Shown one piece after another: positions 8,571 through 16,775 of a DNA stretch of 64,000 nt. The DNA comes from Bacteroidia bacterium (GTDB lineage: Bacteria > Bacteroidota > Bacteroidia > Cytophagales > Cyclobacteriaceae). Both the position numbers and the translations under genes were made by a program. How positions within the stretch are numbered: the first letter of the stretch is position 1; the number at the start of each line of letters is the position of its first letter. The notes beneath the pieces were generated by a model that saw only the letters and a program-made list of their open reading frames with translations, did not search any database and was not told the DNA's origin. Location: the NCBI GenBank assembly GCA_030432655.1, contig JAUILA010000004.1, positions 140,988-204,987 on the forward strand, given 5' to 3'.

Positions 8571-8606
8571 AAAAAAAGGCCTCTGAGAGTATCCCAGAGG
8601 CCTTTT
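8571..8606 (-). terminator. Intrinsic terminator (candidate attenuator) before sulfite reductase
   Basis: On the minus strand AAAAGGCCTCTG (8606-8595) pairs perfectly with CAGAGGCCTTTT (8585-8574), 12 bp with a 9-nt loop, followed by a U7 run to 8571. It ends 22 nt before the sulfite reductase ATG, leaving no room for a promoter in between, so transcription must read through it. GGGATAC at the loop (8595-8589) is exactly complementary to GTATCCC (8646-8640) inside the upstream leader ORF, giving a possible antiterminator pairing. Confidence 0.8.
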
Positions 8607-8626
8607 AGTGTAATAATGGTATTATG

Positions 8627-8674
8627 CTAATTACCTGGCGGGATACAGGGGTGACGTCCGGGACACATACACAT
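8627..8674 (-). CDS. Putative Cys-rich leader peptide upstream of sulfite reductase
   Basis: A 15-codon ORF, MCMCPGRHPCIPPGN, starting ATG at 8674 and ending TAG at 8627, between metZ and the attenuator hairpin at 8606-8571. Three of 15 residues are Cys, and the product of the operon's pathway is cysteine/methionine sulfur. The Cys-Ile-Pro codons (8647-8639) cover the 7-nt sequence that can pair with the terminator loop, the arrangement expected if ribosome stalling decides the RNA fold. A -7-like TGTCTTTG (8689-8682) lies 7 nt before the ATG but lacks a good -33 partner. Expression is inferred, not shown. Confidence 0.55.
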   Translation of the reverse strand: MCMCPGRHPCIPPGN

Positions 8675-8715
8675 GTCCGCGCAAAGACAACAAATAATTT
8701 GTTTACACCTTAGTA

Positions 8716-9924
8716 TCATTTAGTCAGGGTTAATGCGTTTTTAGTCAGTTTTAGTGCGTTTTCAATATCCTGAATTATGTCGTCAGGGTGCTCCAGTCCG
8801 ACCGAAATCCGTACCAGTCCCGGAGTGATTCCTACTGCCAGTTGCTCCTCCGCAGTAAGTTTCGAATGTGTTGTGGAGGCAGAGTGCGTTGCGATCGTCC
8901 TGGTGTCACCCAGATTGGCCGTCAGGGACAGCGTTTTAAGGCTGTCCAGAAATTTGCGACCACGTTCCAGACCGCCTTTGACCTCCATGGTGAGAAGTCC
9001 GCCTCCGTGCCGCATCTGTTTCCGGGCCAGCTGGTACTGGGGATGGGAAGGCAGAAACGGATACCTTACTTTTTCAATCTGATCATGCCCTTCAAAATGC
9101 TTTGCGATTTGCAGTGCGTTATCACAATGCCTGTCCATACGAACCGCCAGTGTTTCAAGGCTTTTAGATAAGATCCATGCATTGAAAGGAGACATGCTTG
9201 GTCCGGTATGCCGGCAGAAAAACCTGATTTTTCCGATCAGGTCAGCATCCCCTACAATAGCTCCGCCAACCGTTCGCCCCTGTCCGTCAATGAACTTCGT
9301 GGTAGAATGACAAACGATATGAGCTCCATAACTGAGCGGCTGCTGCAAATAGGGTGTGGCAAAACAATTATCCACAATCAGTATAAGCTCCTTCTCGCGC
9401 GCCAGCTGTCCAAGCCACTCCAGATCAATCAGGTCCAGCCCCGGGTTGGAAGGAGTTTCAACGAAAATGATTTTTGTTTCAGGTCTGATCAGTGATTCCC
9501 ATTGTTCCGGCTTGTCAATGTCGGCATAGGAATGGCTGATACCCCACTTAGGGAAAATCTGGGTAAGCACCTGGTGTGTCGAACCGAACAGAGACCTGGA
9601 GGCAAGAACATGATCACCATGTTCCAGGAGTCCGGCCATGCTGCTGTACATAGCGGCCATTCCGGAGGCAGTGCCCAGCCCGTCTTCCGCATCTTCCAGA
9701 AGGCACAGTTTCTCAATCAGCTCGTTGCTGTTAGGATTGGAAAACCGGGAGTAGATATTACCTTCCACTTCATCTGCGAAAGTAGCCCGCGCGTGCTCGG
9801 CACTTTCAAATGTAAAGCTGGAGGTCATGAAAATAGGCGCCGAATGCTCACGGTGAAGGTCACTTGCCGTTTGCGTGCGCACCGCCCGGGTTTCAAAATG
9901 TTTAGATGGTTTTTGTTTAGACAT
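8716..9924 (-). CDS. metZ: O-acetyl/O-succinylhomoserine sulfhydrylase (PLP-dependent)
   Basis: About 402 aa Cys/Met-metabolism PLP enzyme that condenses an activated homoserine with sulfide to homocysteine. Seen are PIFMTSSFTFES, YSRFSNPN, ETPSNPG, DNCFATPYLQQPL and the PLP-lysine motif HSTTKFIDGQGRTVGGA; the latter is the MetZ-type form. ATG at 9924 (MSKQKPSKHFETRAVRTQ) is chosen since the upstream in-frame extension to 10014 would overlap ferredoxin by 76 nt and is unlike the family. It lies 14 nt after ferredoxin. Which acyl-homoserine is used cannot be decided from sequence. Confidence 0.93.
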   Translation of the reverse strand: MSKQKPSKHFETRAVRTQTASDLHREHSAPIFMTSSFTFESAEHARATFADEVEGNIYSRFSNPNSNELIEKLCLLEDAEDGLGTASGMAAMYSSMAGLLEHGDHVLASRSLFGSTHQVLTQIFPKWGISHSYADIDKPEQWESLIRPETKIIFVETPSNPGLDLIDLEWLGQLAREKELILIVDNCFATPYLQQPLSYGAHIVCHSTTKFIDGQGRTVGGAIVGDADLIGKIRFFCRHTGPSMSPFNAWILSKSLETLAVRMDRHCDNALQIAKHFEGHDQIEKVRYPFLPSHPQYQLARKQMRHGGGLLTMEVKGGLERGRKFLDSLKTLSLTANLGDTRTIATHSASTTHSKLTAEEQLAVGITPGLVRISVGLEHPDDIIQDIENALKLTKNALTLTK

Positions 9925-9938
9925 AAATAGTAAAAAAA

Positions 9939-10301
<363 letters not shown>

Positions 10302-10361
10302 TTAAAAAATCGGGTATAGCAAGGCCTGAAGGCCGAAAAACTGATAGTAAGGATTATTCTC

Positions 10362-10442
10362 CTAACAACAACAGCAACAACATGAAAACAGGAATGATAA
10401 ATCTTGTCGGGAAGTGCTTGAATTTTGCGGGTACATCTTCAT
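10362..10442 (-). CDS. Putative leader peptide ending in six cysteines
   Basis: A 26-codon ORF starting ATG at 10442 (a second in-frame ATG lies at 10436) and ending TAG at 10362. It opens MKMYPQNSST and finishes FLFS followed by six consecutive Cys codons (TGT/TGC) directly before the stop. It lies after the SAM-I riboswitch and 78 nt before ferredoxin. Downstream are a GGCC-TTCA-GGCC hairpin (10334-10323) and a U6 run (10309-10304). Poly-cysteine upstream ORFs are known cysteine attenuators in mycobacteria; the same role is inferred here. The run is also a trinucleotide repeat, so chance must be excluded by conservation. Confidence 0.6.
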   Translation of the reverse strand: MKMYPQNSSTSRQDLSFLFSCCCCCC

Positions 10443-10452
10443 CGGTTTCTCA

Positions 10453-10560
10453 ATTTATATTTGTCTGCAACCTTTGCAGACCAGGATGTAGCACCGTTCC
10501 CAACTGGGGGAGGTTGCTAGCGCTTCCATGAGCCTGATCTCTCCACGCTTCTTTATAAAT
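10453..10560 (-). promoter_or_regulatory. SAM-I (S-box) riboswitch
   Basis: On the minus strand the S-box core is visible: GCGTGGAGAGAT (P2 5' side), GGCTCATGGAAGC, the invariant GCAACC, then GGTGCTACATCC (family GGTGCTAAnTCC). P1 forms from ATTTATA (10560-10554) and TATAAAT (10459-10453); P4 from GTCTGCAA and TTGCAGAC around an AGG loop. It precedes ferredoxin-metZ, fitting repression of homocysteine synthesis by S-adenosylmethionine. No terminator with a clear U-run directly follows P4, so the expression platform may involve the poly-Cys ORF region. The spacer 10561-10720 holds nothing else I recognise. Confidence 0.87.
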
Positions 10561-10720
10561 CAATTACCTGAATCAAGCAATTGACGTTACAAGTGTATCA
10601 GGAAATACGTTAGCATCAAAGTGAATGTTAGATTTTTTGCAAAATTTTTAAAAAATGAGGGAATAATTGATGTGATTTATGGTTGTTGGCGGTGTGTACG
10701 AACTATCTGGCCGGCAGAAT

Positions 10721-11059
10721 TTAATCATTGCACCGGTAAATGACTTCTTCAAATTTCACCAGTTTGTCAAAATCCTCCTGATCCTGTAAAAGGAAGTGTT
10801 CGATTTTATCTCCATTACAATTGTAGAGTATGGGGGGTGATATTGAATTACAGAATGGACTTGTAGACAGATAATAATACACCGTGTTTCCCAGGAATAA
10901 ACCACGGACAACTGAAGTTTCACAAACGCAATTTTCGAGGGTGCCTGCCATATGAGTTATTAATGCTGCCTCCTGTTCGTCCGAACAACTAACCGGATCC
11001 TCAGAGCAACTGCTTAGTAAGCCCAGTAAAAGCGCAAAGGGCAGTATAATTTTTTTCAT
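10721..11059 (-). CDS. Small Cys-rich lipoprotein, unknown function
   Basis: 112 aa. The N-terminal MKKIILPFALLLGLLSSC is a lipoprotein signal with the lipobox Cys at residue 18, so the mature ~95-aa domain should be membrane-anchored in the periplasm or outer membrane. The mature part has seven further Cys residues, likely disulfide-bonded. No family is recognised. It follows creD on the same strand but is separated from it by a strong terminator, so it is probably transcribed on its own. Confidence 0.75.
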   Translation of the reverse strand: MKKIILPFALLLGLLSSCSEDPVSCSDEQEAALITHMAGTLENCVCETSVVRGLFLGNTVYYYLSTSPFCNSISPPILYNCNGDKIEHFLLQDQEDFDKLVKFEEVIYRCND

Positions 11060-11111
11060 GTCTTTTCATTCAGGTTGTTTCGTAAAGACACCTTCTGGCT
11101 TCAAAACGTTG

Positions 11112-11148
11112 TAAAAAATATGCCCCGGAAAATGTCTCCGGGGCATAT
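11112..11148 (-). terminator. Intrinsic terminator downstream of creD
   Basis: Perfect 11-bp stem on the minus strand: ATATGCCCCGG (11148-11138) with CCGGGGCATAT (11128-11118), 9-nt loop, then a U run to 11113. It follows the creD stop by 13 nt. Confidence 0.85.
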
Positions 11149-11160
11149 GACATATCCAGG

Positions 11161-12513
11161 CTAACCCCGGGCGATATTTAAGTTATACCAGTTTATATTC
11201 CTGGTGAAGTACATGGTCAGGGCAAGGATTAACGTTAATCCGACAGATCCCATCAAAAGGGCATAATCCGCGAGCTGAAGGGTGACAAACATGAATCCGT
11301 AAATTCCTGTAAGCGTGACTGCCAGGATCATACTCAGTTTATTTGCCTTGAAAACGCTGAGGGAATACAGGCTTATCATTAAAACAACCGACAAAGTTGC
11401 CAGCATGTAAGCGGTATTGAATGCCATGTATTCTGACAAAGAAACCAGGAGTATATAAAACAGGCACAGGGCCAGTCCGACCAGCGCGTACTGGAAAGGA
11501 TGGATCCTGCGCTTATTCAGGATCTCGGCCAGGAAGAAGACCAGAAAGGTCAGGGCGATGGTCATCGCTCCATATTTCGCAGAGCGCGTGGCTTTCTGAT
11601 AGTCATCGAGCGGAATTATCAGGTCGACCCCGAACGAGGAGGATTTAAGTTTCTTTCCCTCCATGGATCCGATCCAGCTTTGAGGATAGTTTCGGTTAAG
11701 CTGGAGCACCTGCCAGTCGGCAGAAAATCCTCCGGTTTCCGGCAGATCCCGGTTGTCGGGTAAAAAATTTCCGTTGAATTTGGGAGCTGACCAGTCGGAT
11801 TTCAGTGAAACTCTGGTTGTTTTACCCAATGGTACGAACCGAAGGTTTTTTGAACCCTGGAGGTGCAATTTCATACTGAATGGAATTACTTTTCCTGTCA
11901 TTTTTTCAATCCCCGGTGCTGGAATAGTTACTCCACTGGCGATGGTTTCGGGTATTTTGCTTCCCGGACTTACTTCCTGTCGAGATTTGTTCCAGTTAAA
12001 ATCCAGAGAATTTTCAATTCCGCGCAGATCCGAGATTCCCATGGTGAGAAACGCATCGTTATACCTTATGCGGTTCAGGTTAGCAGAGTCAAATTCAGGA
12101 TTTACTATGAAAGTACCGCTAATGTCCAGCACCGACTTGTAGACGACCACTTCATAAATTCCGCGCTCCAGTTTCTTGGTGGTTACATCTCCGTCGATAA
12201 TCAGCTGTTCCGGCAGAACGGTAAAATGCCTGGTTTCCAACCTGGTTTCTGTTTTGTCTTCTTTTTTCTCAGTCACCAGGTAATCCACGGGAATTACAAG
12301 GATGGGTCCGTTGACCTCCTGCGACCAGCCCCATTTTTCGCTGACATCGGTCATCGCTTCTGAATTCATGTGCCTGCGCTCGGAAATAATATCCTTAGTC
12401 ATAAAGAGCGGTATTAACATGAGCAGCATGAGAATAGTGATCACGATGAACTTTAACATGACCGAATTTTTAACCCAGTCACTCGTTTGATTTATAATTG
12501 ATTTTTCATCCAT
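11161..12513 (-). CDS. creD: CreD family inner-membrane protein
   Basis: About 450 aa. One N-terminal membrane helix (VMLKFIVITILMLLMLIPLFM) is followed by a large extracytoplasmic region with the family's WGWSQEVNGPILVIP and 'DDYQKATRSAKYGAM' segments, then five to six C-terminal helices. CreD proteins are poorly understood; E. coli CreD affects colicin and envelope stress tolerance. The start at 12513 (MDEKSIINQT) is preferred because the longer reading from 12546 would begin inside the palindrome at 12532-12550. Bacteroidota creD genes are often next to a winged-helix regulator gene; none is present here. Confidence 0.88.
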   Translation of the reverse strand: MDEKSIINQTSDWVKNSVMLKFIVITILMLLMLIPLFMTKDIISERRHMNSEAMTDVSEKWGWSQEVNGPILVIPVDYLVTEKKEDKTETRLETRHFTVLPEQLIIDGDVTTKKLERGIYEVVVYKSVLDISGTFIVNPEFDSANLNRIRYNDAFLTMGISDLRGIENSLDFNWNKSRQEVSPGSKIPETIASGVTIPAPGIEKMTGKVIPFSMKLHLQGSKNLRFVPLGKTTRVSLKSDWSAPKFNGNFLPDNRDLPETGGFSADWQVLQLNRNYPQSWIGSMEGKKLKSSSFGVDLIIPLDDYQKATRSAKYGAMTIALTFLVFFLAEILNKRRIHPFQYALVGLALCLFYILLVSLSEYMAFNTAYMLATLSVVLMISLYSLSVFKANKLSMILAVTLTGIYGFMFVTLQLADYALLMGSVGLTLILALTMYFTRNINWYNLNIARG

Positions 12514-12531
12514 TTTATTTATATTTAAAAG

Positions 12532-12550
12532 TACTTTGAAATACAAAGTA
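12532..12550. promoter_or_regulatory. Inverted-repeat operator candidate upstream of creD
   Basis: TACTTTG (12532-12538) and CAAAGTA (12544-12550) form a perfect 7-bp inverted repeat with a 5-nt spacer, centred 28 nt before the creD start codon. The size and symmetry fit a dimeric winged-helix repressor site. The regulator is not encoded nearby. Confidence 0.45.
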
Positions 12551-12667
12551 AATATAAAGCTGTTGCTCAGTTATTTCCAAATTTCGAGGGATAATTTTGT
12601 TTTCATTTATTCTCAGGACACCTCACGACAGCCCCGGATTCTCAGTTATTCTTAGTATTTTACCTCC

Positions 12668-14959
12668 ATGGGAAAAAGAATTTTCGTACAGCCTCCTGCG
12701 AAATTTACGGGGATCAAACTGACTGAGCCGCAACAAGTTTCAGGCGGTATTCCGGCCATCATGTCTTCCATGAAACATATTTTCGGTGAGGTAGGGGTCA
12801 TGGATGGAACGCGGACTATGCTTAGACTTAATCAGTTCAACGGGTTTGACTGCCCCGGTTGTGCCTGGCCTGATCCGGACGATCACCGAAGCACGGTTGA
12901 ATTTTGTGAGAACGGGGCGAAAGCGGTGGCGGAGGAGGCCACCGTGGCCCGGGTGGATGAAGATTTTTTTGCGAAGTACAGTGTGGCGGAATTATCGGAA
13001 ATGTCGGACTATGAGCTTGGTAAGAGCGGGAGAATAACCCATCCGTTCCGGCTTGTGCCCGGTGATGATCATTACCGGCCCGTAAGCTGGGAGCAAGCCT
13101 TTGGGGATATCGGGTCAACCTTGTCGCGCCTGGATGATCCGAACCGGGCGGTCTTTTACACATCAGGCCGTACCAGCAATGAGGCAGCTTTCCTGTACCA
13201 GCTTTTTGCACGTCATTTTGGTACGAATAACCTGCCGGACTGTTCGAATATGTGTCATGAATCAAGCGGAGCCGGCCTTTCAGAAACCGTTGGTATCGGG
13301 AAAGGTTCCGTGACCCTGGATGATTTTTATAAAGCGGAAGTGATTATGATCATGGGTCAGAACCCCGGGACCAATCACCCGCGCATGCTGACTGCCCTGC
13401 AAAAAGCTAAAAAGAATGGAGCTAAAGTTATTACGGTCAATCCTTTGCGCGAAACAGGCCTCGTGCGTTTCAAGCACCCTCAGCACCCGACAGATCTGGT
13501 AAGCAGCGGTACTTCCATCACCGATCTCTATTTGCAGGTGCGCATCAATGCCGATGTCCCGTTGTTGAAGGCAATTATGAAAATTCTCCTGGAAAAGGAT
13601 GAGGCCATGGGTGGGGGGGTCCTTGATCATGACTTCATTGCAAGCCATACCACCGGTTTTTCAACGCTGCTTGAAGATCTTGCCACTTATTCACTTGAGG
13701 ACCTCATCAGCCAGGCAGGGATTCCTGCAGAGCAGGTACATAAGGCGGCCGGGCTCCTGGCCGCTAAGGAACGCATTATTGTTTGCTGGGCAATGGGCCT
13801 GACCCAGCACCGGAATGCGGTGGACAATATCAGGGAGGTGGTCAACCTGTTGCTGATGAAAGGAAGCATTGGTAAGCCCGGTGCAGGCACCTGTCCGGTT
13901 CGGGGACACAGTAATGTCCAGGGAGACCGCACAGTGGGGATATGGGAACGGCTCAGGCCGTCCTTTGGGGTCGCCCTGGAAAAGGAATTCGGGTTTGTGC
14001 CTCCGTCGCCGGATGGCTATGATACGGTGAATGCCATCCGGGCAATGAACGAAGGGAAGGTAGACGTATTCATGGCTCTGGGTGGTAATTTCCTTTCGGC
14101 TGCACCGGATACGGAGACAACAGCGCGTGGACTGATGAAATGTGACCTTACCGTTCATGTTTCCACCAAGCTTAATCGCAGCCACCTGGTGCACGGTCGC
14201 GTTTCCTACATTCTCCCTTGCCTGGGAAGAACTGAAGCGGATTACCAGGAAGGCCAGGCACAGTTTGTCACCGTTGAAAATTCAACCGGAGTAGTACACA
14301 AGTCGAAGGGCGGCAAACCACCGGTTTCAGGTCATTTGCTTAGTGAGCCAAGGATTGTGGCAGAACTGGCACGGGCTACGCTGACTGGTGATTCCAGGGT
14401 GGCCTGGAAATATTTGGCAGATGATTACGACAGAATCCGCGATGCCATTGAACGCACCATTCCGGGTTTTGAAAAGTATAATGAGCGCGTTCGTAAAGCC
14501 GGTGGGTTTTATCTTCCGAACGGCGCCCGAAACAGGGAATTTCATACGCGGACGGGCAAAGCGGTCTTCACAAAAAACAAGCTGCCGGATCATATGCTGG
14601 AGGAAGGCCAATTCCTGATGATGACTATCCGTAGTCATGATCAGTATAATACCACGATTTACGGATTACATGACCGGTACCGGGGTATCCATAATGAACG
14701 GCGTGTGATTCTTATCAGTCAGCCGGATATGAAAACAATGGGACTGGAAAAGCTGGACGAAGTCGATTTGATAAGCGAGTATGACGGAGAAATCCGCACC
14801 GCGAAATCCTTTCTTGTTGTCCCTTATGATATTCCGGAGAAATGTGTGGCGACGTATTTTCCTGAAGCGAATGTACTCGTGCCCTCCCGGAAAGCCGCCC
14901 GGATCAGCAATACACCTATATCAAAATCCGTTGTCATCCGGATAGTCAGTAAATCCTGA
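12668..14959 (+). CDS. FdhF/YdeP-type molybdopterin oxidoreductase
   Basis: 763 aa catalytic subunit of the formate-dehydrogenase-like molybdoenzyme family. Unlike classic FdhF it lacks an N-terminal 4Fe-4S C-x2-C-x3-C motif; only DCPGCAWPDP (residues 61-70) remains, as in YdeP. MCHESSGAGL (Cys196-His197) aligns with the Sec/Cys-His of formate dehydrogenases, so a Cys ligand to Mo is retained. MIMGQNPGTNHPRM, GAGTCPVRGHSNVQGDRT and the C-terminal molybdopterin dinucleotide-binding region are present. FdhD (3898) probably activates it. No electron-transfer partner is adjacent. Formate is the likely but unproven substrate. Confidence 0.9.
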   Translation: MGKRIFVQPPAKFTGIKLTEPQQVSGGIPAIMSSMKHIFGEVGVMDGTRTMLRLNQFNGFDCPGCAWPDPDDHRSTVEFCENGAKAVAEEATVARVDEDFFAKYSVAELSEMSDYELGKSGRITHPFRLVPGDDHYRPVSWEQAFGDIGSTLSRLDDPNRAVFYTSGRTSNEAAFLYQLFARHFGTNNLPDCSNMCHESSGAGLSETVGIGKGSVTLDDFYKAEVIMIMGQNPGTNHPRMLTALQKAKKNGAKVITVNPLRETGLVRFKHPQHPTDLVSSGTSITDLYLQVRINADVPLLKAIMKILLEKDEAMGGGVLDHDFIASHTTGFSTLLEDLATYSLEDLISQAGIPAEQVHKAAGLLAAKERIIVCWAMGLTQHRNAVDNIREVVNLLLMKGSIGKPGAGTCPVRGHSNVQGDRTVGIWERLRPSFGVALEKEFGFVPPSPDGYDTVNAIRAMNEGKVDVFMALGGNFLSAAPDTETTARGLMKCDLTVHVSTKLNRSHLVHGRVSYILPCLGRTEADYQEGQAQFVTVENSTGVVHKSKGGKPPVSGHLLSEPRIVAELARATLTGDSRVAWKYLADDYDRIRDAIERTIPGFEKYNERVRKAGGFYLPNGARNREFHTRTGKAVFTKNKLPDHMLEEGQFLMMTIRSHDQYNTTIYGLHDRYRGIHNERRVILISQPDMKTMGLEKLDEVDLISEYDGEIRTAKSFLVVPYDIPEKCVATYFPEANVLVPSRKAARISNTPISKSVVIRIVSKS

Positions 14960-14990
14960 ACTATCTGAGCCGATTAACAGTTATCCCGAA

Positions 14991-15479
14991 ATGAAAGTTG
15001 CTTTTTTGATCAGTATGATGTGGCTCTTATCCGCCATCGGTTATGCTCAGGAATTATCTCTTCTGGACTCAGGGTATGCCTATTATGAAGTGGCAGAATA
15101 CAAAAAAGCTATTGAGGTTTTTGAACAGGCAGTCATTGAAACTCCGGAAAACCCTGAGCTTTATTACCTCATGGGCGTATGCCGCTCGCTCAGTGGTGAT
15201 AATTATCACGCGATCCGGGATTATGAAAAAGCCATTGAACTTTCTCCTGATTATGCAGAGGCATATTATGAAAAGGGCTACGCCAGTTACCTTATGGGAG
15301 AATTAAAAAAGGCAATGTCGGCCTTCGACAAAGCAATAGAGCTTCGGCCGAATTATGCAGAAGCGTATGTCAACCGGGGAAGCCTGAAATGTATGGATGG
15401 AGATTCCGAAGGCGCTGAAAAAGATTGGGACAAAGCGGCAGAACTGGGTGCTGCTCTTCCGGTCAGGGACTGCAATTAA
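14991..15479 (+). CDS. Secreted TPR-repeat protein
   Basis: 162 aa with a cleavable signal peptide (MKVAFLISMMWLLSAIGYAQ) and then four tetratricopeptide units, recognisable from the repeated A-x-x-x-Y-x-x-A-I-x-x-F/Y-x-x-A-I-E-L-x-P pattern at about residues 24-57, 58-91, 92-125 and 126-158. It is likely a periplasmic scaffold for protein-protein contact. It starts 31 nt after the FdhF-like gene and could be co-transcribed with it; its last 4 nt overlap the convergent argH stop. Confidence 0.85.
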   Translation: MKVAFLISMMWLLSAIGYAQELSLLDSGYAYYEVAEYKKAIEVFEQAVIETPENPELYYLMGVCRSLSGDNYHAIRDYEKAIELSPDYAEAYYEKGYASYLMGELKKAMSAFDKAIELRPNYAEAYVNRGSLKCMDGDSEGAEKDWDKAAELGAALPVRDCN

Positions 15480-16765
15480 TTTCTGTCCAGTACTGCCTTC
15501 ATTTTTGCCCGTATTTCCGGAGTACACAGATTGCCAATGCTCCCCTCATGCGTATGCTTGAAATCCTTGGAAGGCTTAAATGTACCATTCTCCACTTCCT
15601 CACCGACTTTTTTGTATGCATCCCGGAAGGAAAGCCCGTTCATAATTTCCTGGTTGACGTTTTCCACCGAATAAAGGTAATCGTATTTCGGATCGTCGAG
15701 AATTGCCGGGTTTACCCGGATATGTTCCAGCATATAGGCAGATATATCCAGGCAGTCTGACAGGGATTTAATGGCCGGGAATAGCGGCTCTTTCAATAAC
15801 TGAAAATCCCGGTGATATCCGCTCGGCAGGTTATTGGTTAGCAGGGTAATTTCCCCGGGGAGTGACTGGATAAGGTTACAACGACCTCGTACGAGTTCGA
15901 ATACATCCGGATTTTTCTTGTGCGGCATGATGCTTGAACCAGTAGTCAGACTGGCCGGAAATGATACGAAAGCAAAATTCTGACTGTTGTACAGGCATAT
16001 ATCCATGGCCATTTTACTAAGCGTACCAGCCACCGACGCCAGGGCGAAGGCAGTTGATTTTTCCAGCTTACCTCTGCTCATCTGGGCCGCCACCACGTTA
16101 TATTTCATCGTCCGGAATCCCAGTTCATCAGTTGTTTGCTGACGGTTTATCGGAAACGAACTGCCGTAACCGGCTGCGGAGCCAAGCGGATTCTGGTCTG
16201 CTATTCTCCGGGCTGCCCGGATCATTTCCATATCATCAATCAGCGTTTCCGCATACGACCCGAACCAGAGCCCAAATGATGAGGGCATGGCGATCTGGAA
16301 ATGAGTATATCCGGGTAATAACACGTCCTTGTGTTGCTCACTTAGGGAAAGTAGTTGCTCAAACAGCTTCATAACCCCTTCCTCAATATGATCCAGCGTA
16401 TCCTTGATGAACAGGTGAAGATCAACCAGGACCTGATCATTTCTTGAGCGGGCGGTATGGATTTTTTTCCCGGCCTCACCCGTGCGCTCTGTGAGAATGA
16501 ATTCAACCATGCTGTGAATATCCTCATACTCTTTGCTGATGCTGAAATTTCCAGCATCTATATCCTCCAGGATAGAATTAAGGGCCACTTCCAGTTTTTC
16601 AGCTTCCTCCGCTGTTATCAAATTACAATCACGCAGCATATGTGCATGTGCCAGCGAGCCGAGCACATCGTATCGGGCCAGCTGATTGTCATAATCGAGG
16701 TCATCGCCCACGGTAAAACGGGTGATTTTTTCTTCAATGCTGTAGCCTTTGTCCCAGAGTTTCAT
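15476..16765 (-). CDS. argH: Argininosuccinate lyase
   Basis: 429 aa fumarase/aspartase-superfamily lyase that splits argininosuccinate into arginine and fumarate, the last step of the pathway. The superfamily signature GSSIMPHKKNPDVFELVRG is clear, with TARSRNDQV and LPGYTHFQIAMP upstream, both hallmarks of ArgH. It is the distal gene of the nine-gene arginine operon, 10 nt after the deacylase gene. Confidence 0.96.
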   Translation of the reverse strand: MKLWDKGYSIEEKITRFTVGDDLDYDNQLARYDVLGSLAHAHMLRDCNLITAEEAEKLEVALNSILEDIDAGNFSISKEYEDIHSMVEFILTERTGEAGKKIHTARSRNDQVLVDLHLFIKDTLDHIEEGVMKLFEQLLSLSEQHKDVLLPGYTHFQIAMPSSFGLWFGSYAETLIDDMEMIRAARRIADQNPLGSAAGYGSSFPINRQQTTDELGFRTMKYNVVAAQMSRGKLEKSTAFALASVAGTLSKMAMDICLYNSQNFAFVSFPASLTTGSSIMPHKKNPDVFELVRGRCNLIQSLPGEITLLTNNLPSGYHRDFQLLKEPLFPAIKSLSDCLDISAYMLEHIRVNPAILDDPKYDYLYSVENVNQEIMNGLSFRDAYKKVGEEVENGTFKPSKDFKHTHEGSIGNLCTPEIRAKMKAVLDRN

Positions 16766-16775
16766 AATGATTTAG

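Noticed and set aside
8607..8715. A second riboswitch aptamer between metZ and sulfite reductase
   Set aside because: No GCAACC or other aptamer core of SAM, SAH or cobalamin riboswitches is present; the region is explained by the short Cys-rich ORF and terminator.
10354..10381. Alternative leader frame reading ATG followed by five or six Leu codons (MLLLLLLGE) in the same trinucleotide repeat
   Set aside because: It overlaps the poly-Cys ORF in another frame; leucine has no link to the downstream sulfur genes, whereas the Cys frame has an independent longer ORF and matching pathway.
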